Part shown: positions 59,698-64,000 of the stretch, piece by piece | Layout: each line of letters begins with the position of its first letter | Numbering within the stretch: position 1 is the stretch's first letter | The notes under the pieces: generated by a model | Database searches by the model: none | What the model saw: the letters and a program-made list of their open reading frames with translations, nothing else | What the model was told of the DNA's origin: nothing | Program-made: the position numbers and the translations under genes | NCBI RefSeq assembly: GCF_000702885.1 | Contig: NZ_JNKO01000001.1 | Location: forward strand, 124,001-188,000 | Source: Oribacterium sp. P6A1 | GTDB lineage: Bacteria; Bacillota; Clostridia; Lachnospirales; Lachnospiraceae | Reading direction: 5' to 3' | DNA length: 64,000 nucleotides

Positions 59698-59952
59698 ATG
59701 GATCTCAATTTATTCGAACCGGCATCTTATGACGACATAATATCTTATGCACCATTCTGGCGTACTCTGAAAAAGAAGAAACTATCTCAATACGATCTGA
59801 TCACCAAAATGGATATCTCTTCCAGTTTGATCCAAAAACTGAGGACAGATAAACCCATCACATTAAAATCCATCGCCATGTTATGTTTAAAGCTGGGAAT
59901 AGCACCTACAGATGTCTTTATGTTCTGCATTGACAGAGATAAACCTAACTAA
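59698..59952 (+). CDS. Small XRE/Cro-type HTH transcriptional regulator
   Basis: 84 residues. The helix-turn-helix is at about 20-65: FWRTLKKKKLSQYDLITKMDISSSLIQKLRTDKPITLKSIAMLCLKLGIAPTDVFMF, typical of the small HTH_26-like Cro/C1 group. GGAAG precedes the ATG. No toxin or phage gene is adjacent. A 21-base palindrome upstream may be its own operator. Confidence 0.88.
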   Translation: MDLNLFEPASYDDIISYAPFWRTLKKKKLSQYDLITKMDISSSLIQKLRTDKPITLKSIAMLCLKLGIAPTDVFMFCIDRDKPN

Positions 59953-59961
59953 TTATATCAT

Positions 59962-60100
59962 AACGACCAATACAGCGTTTGACGGTCTTATCACGGTAAT
60001 CTCCCATCAAAGATGGTCGATTTCGCGTTGCCCGTCAAGTCCTGCATTGGTCTTTTATGCAAGCATAACGCCCAATGCAGCGTTTGACGGTCTTATCACG
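59962..60100. repeat. Compound palindromic repeat element, second copy
   Basis: Same plan as 39457-39629: a partial first unit ending GTTTGACGGTCTTATCACG (59977-59995), a small hairpin (60004-60016), the core GATTTCGCGTTGCCCGTCAA (60019-60038) and the apex GGTCTTTTATGCAAGCATAA (60049-60068), ending TTGACGGTCTTATCACG. The apex has compensatory changes (GTGC/GCAC to ATGC/GCAT) that keep pairing. It abuts the ftsH terminator. Confidence 0.85.
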
Positions 60101-60130
60101 AAAAATGTCGGGTGCATTTCGCTCCCGACA
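60101..60130 (-). terminator. Intrinsic terminator of ftsH
   Basis: A 7-bp stem (60106-60112 with 60124-60130), 11-base loop, then five T on the minus strand (60101-60105 as A). Confidence 0.85.
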
Positions 60131-60154
60131 CTCTTATATCCTTTTCAGGACTGT

Positions 60155-62311
60155 TTATATTTCTTTCTGACCCTCTGAATTCTCATTCAGCTCTGCCTGC
60201 TCAGTAACTTCCTGAGCTGCATACATGGCTCTCACTTCTTCAAATGGTGTCTTACCGCCTTCTGCAGAAGCTTCGGTTGTCGCTGAAGTTTCATCAGCAT
60301 TTGCCATTTCCGAAGATCCCGATACTGCATCTTCTCCTGTCACTGACGGGGCTGTTTCGGAATCTGCCGCATACTTCTCAGGATGAAGCTTTCTGTCTTC
60401 CTCCTTCTGAACGTCATGAAGAATGTGAAGGAATTCTTTACCGGTTATGGTTTCTCTCTCGATAAGATACTCGGCTATGCGGTCAAGTGCAAATCTGTTT
60501 TTGCTGAGGATATCCTTAGCTTCTTCGTAGCACTCCTTAAGTATGCGCATAACTTCGATATCAACCTGAGTGGCAGTATCATCTCCACAATTCATAACAG
60601 AACGTCCTGTATTGAGATACAGAGATTCCTGAGTGGCAAGTCCCATAAGTCCGAACTTTTCTGTCATACCGTACTGGGTAACCATGGCTCTGGCAAGTTT
60701 AGTTGCCTTTTCTATATCATTGGATGCACCTGTTGTAACTGTATCAAATACAATCTCCTCAGCTGCTCTTCCGCCGAGATATCCCACAAGCATGGCATGA
60801 AGCTCAGCCTTTGTGTTGAGATACTTCTCTTCTTCCGGAACCTGCATTACATAACCGAGAGCTCCCATGGTTCTCGGAACAATGGTTATCTTCTGAACAG
60901 GCTCGGCATCCTTCTGGATAGCTGATACAAGGGCATGTCCAACCTCATGATAGGAAACTATACGTCTCTCTTCCTGTGAAAGGATACGATCCTTCTTTTC
61001 CTTACCTACCAGTACAACTTCAACCGCTTCAAAAAGATCTGCCTGGGATACTTTCTTGCGTCCATGCTTGACAGCTGTGATAGCAGCTTCATTCATCATG
61101 TTTGCAAGATCAGCTCCTACTGCGCCGGAGGTGGCAAGGGCGATTTCATTAAAATCAACTGTCTCATCCAGCTGGACATCCTTTGCATGAACCTTCAGGA
61201 TGTTTACACGTCCTTTAAGATCAGGCTTTTCAACCACGATACGTCTGTCAAAACGTCCCGGTCTCAGGAGGGCAGGATCGAGAATCTCAGGTCTGTTGGT
61301 GGCACCCATGACCATGATTCCCTTTGAGGCATCGAAACCATCCATCTCTGAAAGAAGCTGGTTAAGTGTCTGCTCACGCTCATCATTTCCGCCGTAACGT
61401 GTATCTCTTGTTTTACCTATGGCATCGATCTCATCTATAAATATAATACAGGGAGCGGACTGTGTGGCATTCTTAAAAAGGTCTCTTACACGACTGGCAC
61501 CTACACCGACGAACATCTCCACGAAATCGGAACCCGAAAGGCTGTAGAAAGGAACCTGAGCCTCTCCGGCAACAGCCTTGGCAAGAAGAGTCTTACCTGT
61601 TCCGGGAGGTCCCACAAGAAGGGCACCCTTCGGAAGCTTGGCGCCGATGGCAGTATACTTTGTCGGATTATGGAGAAAGTCTACGATCTCCACCAGGGAT
61701 TCCTTGGCCTCGTCCTCACCTGCCACATCCTTGAAGGTAACTCCTGTTTCCTTCTGCATATACATCTTGGCAGTTGACTTACCAACCCCCATGATACCGC
61801 CGCCACCGTTACCCATACGGCGCATGGTCATATTCATAATGATAAAGATAAGTACGAAAGGAATAACTATGCTTATCATGGCTTCCATGATATATCCCGA
61901 ATTATCCGGCTTCGACTTATATATATCAATGTTATGACGCAGCATACGGTCCACAAGATTCTCAGCATCAGCATTGATAGGAACAACAAAATATCTGATG
62001 TTCATCTGATTCAGGTACTGGCTGTACTGATCCATGTTGGGAGCGTCGCCAATACTAGATTTATCAACTGTCGCCTTCGGATAGATAGTAATATCCGAAT
62101 CTCTCCACTCTACTCTGGAAATCTGATTTCCATCAATCATGGAAATAAATTCCGTATAGCTTACCTCCTGTGTCACACCGGATACGAAAAATCCTCTTAT
62201 CAATGTGTATACAAAGAAAGTAATAACCGCCGCTATGATCAAAATGATAAATGTCTGGCTAGAATGATTAAATCTCTTCCCGTCATTACCTTTGCTGTTA
62301 TTATTATCCAT
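60155..62311 (-). CDS. ftsH: ATP-dependent zinc metalloprotease FtsH
   Basis: 718 residues. Two membrane segments (about 21-42 and 142-162) flank an external domain; then the AAA module with Walker A GPPGTGKT (234-241), Walker B IIFIDE (289-294) and the arginine-finger region RPGRFDRR. Zinc site HEVGH (455-459). Degrades misfolded and regulatory membrane proteins. The C-terminal 60 residues are acidic and low-complexity. GGAG precedes the ATG. No tilS or hpt neighbour, unlike the usual Firmicutes order. Confidence 0.97.
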   Translation of the reverse strand: MDNNNSKGNDGKRFNHSSQTFIILIIAAVITFFVYTLIRGFFVSGVTQEVSYTEFISMIDGNQISRVEWRDSDITIYPKATVDKSSIGDAPNMDQYSQYLNQMNIRYFVVPINADAENLVDRMLRHNIDIYKSKPDNSGYIMEAMISIVIPFVLIFIIMNMTMRRMGNGGGGIMGVGKSTAKMYMQKETGVTFKDVAGEDEAKESLVEIVDFLHNPTKYTAIGAKLPKGALLVGPPGTGKTLLAKAVAGEAQVPFYSLSGSDFVEMFVGVGASRVRDLFKNATQSAPCIIFIDEIDAIGKTRDTRYGGNDEREQTLNQLLSEMDGFDASKGIMVMGATNRPEILDPALLRPGRFDRRIVVEKPDLKGRVNILKVHAKDVQLDETVDFNEIALATSGAVGADLANMMNEAAITAVKHGRKKVSQADLFEAVEVVLVGKEKKDRILSQEERRIVSYHEVGHALVSAIQKDAEPVQKITIVPRTMGALGYVMQVPEEEKYLNTKAELHAMLVGYLGGRAAEEIVFDTVTTGASNDIEKATKLARAMVTQYGMTEKFGLMGLATQESLYLNTGRSVMNCGDDTATQVDIEVMRILKECYEEAKDILSKNRFALDRIAEYLIERETITGKEFLHILHDVQKEEDRKLHPEKYAADSETAPSVTGEDAVSGSSEMANADETSATTEASAEGGKTPFEEVRAMYAAQEVTEQAELNENSEGQKEI

Positions 62312-62476
62312 TTAATTCTCCATCCCCTGATATGAAGTTATACTTACTGCTTTTAACAGTTATTTTAATTATAAAGAAGCACTGACGTAAAATCAAGGAA
62401 ATGGATGTGAAGCATAACTTCACAAAAAAAGTATTTTTCTTCTTATTTTTCAAAAAAATCATCCGAAAGGCTTTCC

Positions 62477-63766
62477 TTATCTTTCGAATTCATGGATAAA
62501 TATTCCTGACCGTAGCTTTGGCTCGAACCATGTGGACTTTGGCGGCATAAGAAGCTGATGATCCGCAACATTTATCAGCTCGTCTATTCCTGTGGGATGC
62601 ATAAGGAAAGCAACTGCCGGACCGGTTTCCTCAATGGTTCCGTCCATCACATGACCGTATGTATACTGACTTACTTTCTTCTCAAGCTCCTTTATGCCCC
62701 TGATACCGCCCACAAACTCGATACGCTTGTCGGTTCTCGGATCCCTGATTCCAAGAAGGGGTGACAGAATAAGGTCCTGAAGTATGGAAACATCCAGGGA
62801 TCTCACAGGATCATTTTTACGTTCCTCCACTACCTGATCCTTGGCTCTTAAAAGGAACCATTCACCCGAAATATACATCAGCATCTCACCTTTAACCTTC
62901 GGTACAAATGCTTCCTTCACATTGAATACAACAAAATTTTCTTCTATGCTGAGCATCAGGTCTTCAGGGGCAAGTCCTCTTATGTCTTTAACAATACGGT
63001 TGTAGTCCATTATCTTAAGCTCGTTGTCCGGAAACAGAACAGAAAGAAAGAAATTGAACTCCTCTTCTCCTGTGTAATCAGGATGCTCCTTACGGCGCAT
63101 AAGTCCAACTTTTACAGCACTTGCCGCACGATGATGTCCGTCAGCAATGTAGGTGGCAGGTACCGATGCAAACTCCGTCATAAGTCTTGAAACAAGCTTA
63201 TCATCATCTATTTTCCATACTCTGTGGCGTATATTATCATCTGATACGAAATCATAAAGAGCAGCCTTCTGTTTCTCAGAATCAACTATTTCTGTAATTT
63301 CTTTTCTTTCACGATAGGCAAGGAATATAGGCCCCGTCTGGCATGAACAGCTGTCTACATGTCTTATACGGTCCTGCTCCTTCTCTTCCACAGTATTCTC
63401 ATGCTTCTTGCAGACATTGCTGAGATAATCATCTATGGAGCTTAATGCAGCGATACCCGTCTGGGTACGTCCATCCATGGTGAGTTCATATATGTAATAG
63501 CAGGGTACCTCATCCTTTACATAAATGCCGGCTTCTATTTCGGAGTTCAGCATCTCGGAGGCTTTTTTATATACCTCCCGGCTGTACATATCGTAGTCTT
63601 CCGGAAACTGGGTTTCAGGTCTGTCTATATTCAAAAAAGAAAGGGGATGGCCCTTAACCTTTTCTCTTGCTTCCTGCCTTGAATAAACATCATAGGGAAG
63701 TGCCGCCACCTCACTGACCGCCTCTCTGTTTGGACGTATAGCCTTAAATGGTTTTACTACTGCCAT
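62477..63766 (-). CDS. DUF1015 family protein
   Basis: 429 residues with the DUF1015 pattern: VVKPFKAIRPN at the start, AALPYDVYSRQEAREKVKGHPLSFLNIDRPE, CQTGPIFLAYRER, ATYIADGHHRAASAV (a likely active-site HH), NFFLSVLFPDNELKIMDYNR and an HPTGIDELINVADHQLLMPPKSTWFEPKLRSGIFIH tail. The family often lies near serine or phosphonate genes and has been proposed to be a kinase-like or SerR-type protein; no reaction is proved. Single gene here. Confidence 0.9.
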   Translation of the reverse strand: MAVVKPFKAIRPNREAVSEVAALPYDVYSRQEAREKVKGHPLSFLNIDRPETQFPEDYDMYSREVYKKASEMLNSEIEAGIYVKDEVPCYYIYELTMDGRTQTGIAALSSIDDYLSNVCKKHENTVEEKEQDRIRHVDSCSCQTGPIFLAYRERKEITEIVDSEKQKAALYDFVSDDNIRHRVWKIDDDKLVSRLMTEFASVPATYIADGHHRAASAVKVGLMRRKEHPDYTGEEEFNFFLSVLFPDNELKIMDYNRIVKDIRGLAPEDLMLSIEENFVVFNVKEAFVPKVKGEMLMYISGEWFLLRAKDQVVEERKNDPVRSLDVSILQDLILSPLLGIRDPRTDKRIEFVGGIRGIKELEKKVSQYTYGHVMDGTIEETGPAVAFLMHPTGIDELINVADHQLLMPPKSTWFEPKLRSGIFIHEFER

Positions 63767-63827
63767 GATCTACCTGTTCCTTTCTCTTGTTGAATGTTAA
63801 ATTCCGAATGGTCCGTCTGAAATCAGC

Positions 63828-63874
63828 TTGACGGCCAACGCGGAATCAGCCGGAGGAAATCCCTCCGACTGATT
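63828..63874. repeat. Core of the palindromic repeat with its flanking hairpin
   Basis: TTGACGGCCAACGCGGAATC (63828-63847) is the exact complement of 39548-39567. It overlaps a hairpin (63844-63874; 5-bp outer and 6-bp inner helices). Orientation is opposite to the 39.5 and 60.0 kb copies. It lies between hppA and the DUF1015 gene. Confidence 0.85.
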
Positions 63875-63930
63875 ATTGTATATCCTAAATATGAACTTAT
63901 CAAATTCGAATTAAAAGACATAAACAGGTT

Positions 63931-64000
63931 TCACAATATTCCGCCCACAGAGATGAACAGCGGAGCAAAAACAAGTGATATGACCGTCATAAGCTTTATG
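63931..64000 (-). CDS. hppA: 3' end of a probable membrane pyrophosphatase (HppA)
   Basis: The minus strand is open from the window edge to a TGA at 63931-63933 and ends IKLMTVISLVFAPLFISVGGIL. This is the typical last membrane helix of H+/Na+-translocating pyrophosphatases. Only 23 residues are present, so the call rests on one motif. Confidence 0.6.
   Translation of the reverse strand, partial: IKLMTVISLVFAPLFISVGGIL

Overview
The window looks like chromosomal core DNA of a Gram-positive anaerobe in Lachnospiraceae (Butyrivibrio/Roseburia/Oribacterium-like). The evidence is the clostridial order asp23-nusB-xseAB-ispA-dxs-tlyA-nadK-argR-recN, ECF-type vitamin S components (ThiT, ThiW, PanT), ScpA/ScpB, a CarD-like regulator, proteins resembling DUF5716, DUF5717 and DUF4364, secreted proteins with choline-binding-type repeats, and strong GGAGG ribosome sites in AT-rich DNA. 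The genus is not resolved. recN is followed by glgA rather than spoIVB-spo0A, which hints at a non-sporulating lineage.

Layout. 1-14 kb: the 5' part of a CstA carbon-starvation transporter gene, then (all minus strand) the asp23-to-recN housekeeping run feeding into glgA, a DUF212 membrane protein and a foldase-like lipoprotein. 14-17 kb: a NUDIX hydrolase, a stand-alone 464-residue nitrilase-like protein and a ComEA-like DNA-binding protein. 17-23 kb: thiamine salvage, with thiT under one TPP riboswitch and thiE-thiD-thiW-thiM under a second, plus a secreted repeat protein. 23-29 kb: folD, a cyclodeaminase-like gene, and a tandem duplication of [cyclodeaminase + secreted repeat protein] whose second cyclodeaminase copy is a pseudogene fused to a coaBC 3' fragment. 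29-32 kb: panT-coaX-coaBC for coenzyme A. 32-41 kb: a lipoprotein, then argJ-argB-argD, argG and argH, with ArgR-type operator candidates on the argG promoter; argR itself lies at 6.1 kb. 41-48 kb: YfhO and GtrA membrane proteins, CarD, rlmH, valS. 48-54 kb: a three-gene operon of unknown function (TPR-like protein, Hsp70/actin-fold protein, 894-residue repeat protein) divergent from a DUF4364-like gene. 54-64 kb: an aminotransferase, a TPR lipoprotein, scpA-scpB-dut with a metallophosphoesterase, a small HTH regulator behind a structured non-coding stretch, ftsH, a DUF1015 protein, and the 3' end of a probable hppA.

Most notable signals: (1) the Hsp70-like/repeat-protein operon at 48.6-53.4 kb; (2) an interspersed palindromic repeat family, with copies near 39.5, 60.0 and 63.8 kb and a hairpin at 18.3 kb sharing its apex; (3) the decayed duplication at 24-29 kb with a coaBC fragment; (4) the lone nitrilase-like protein with an unassigned N-terminal half; (5) structured non-coding DNA before the HTH gene at 59.7 kb and before panT.

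No tRNA, rRNA, CRISPR array, insertion sequence or prophage was seen.
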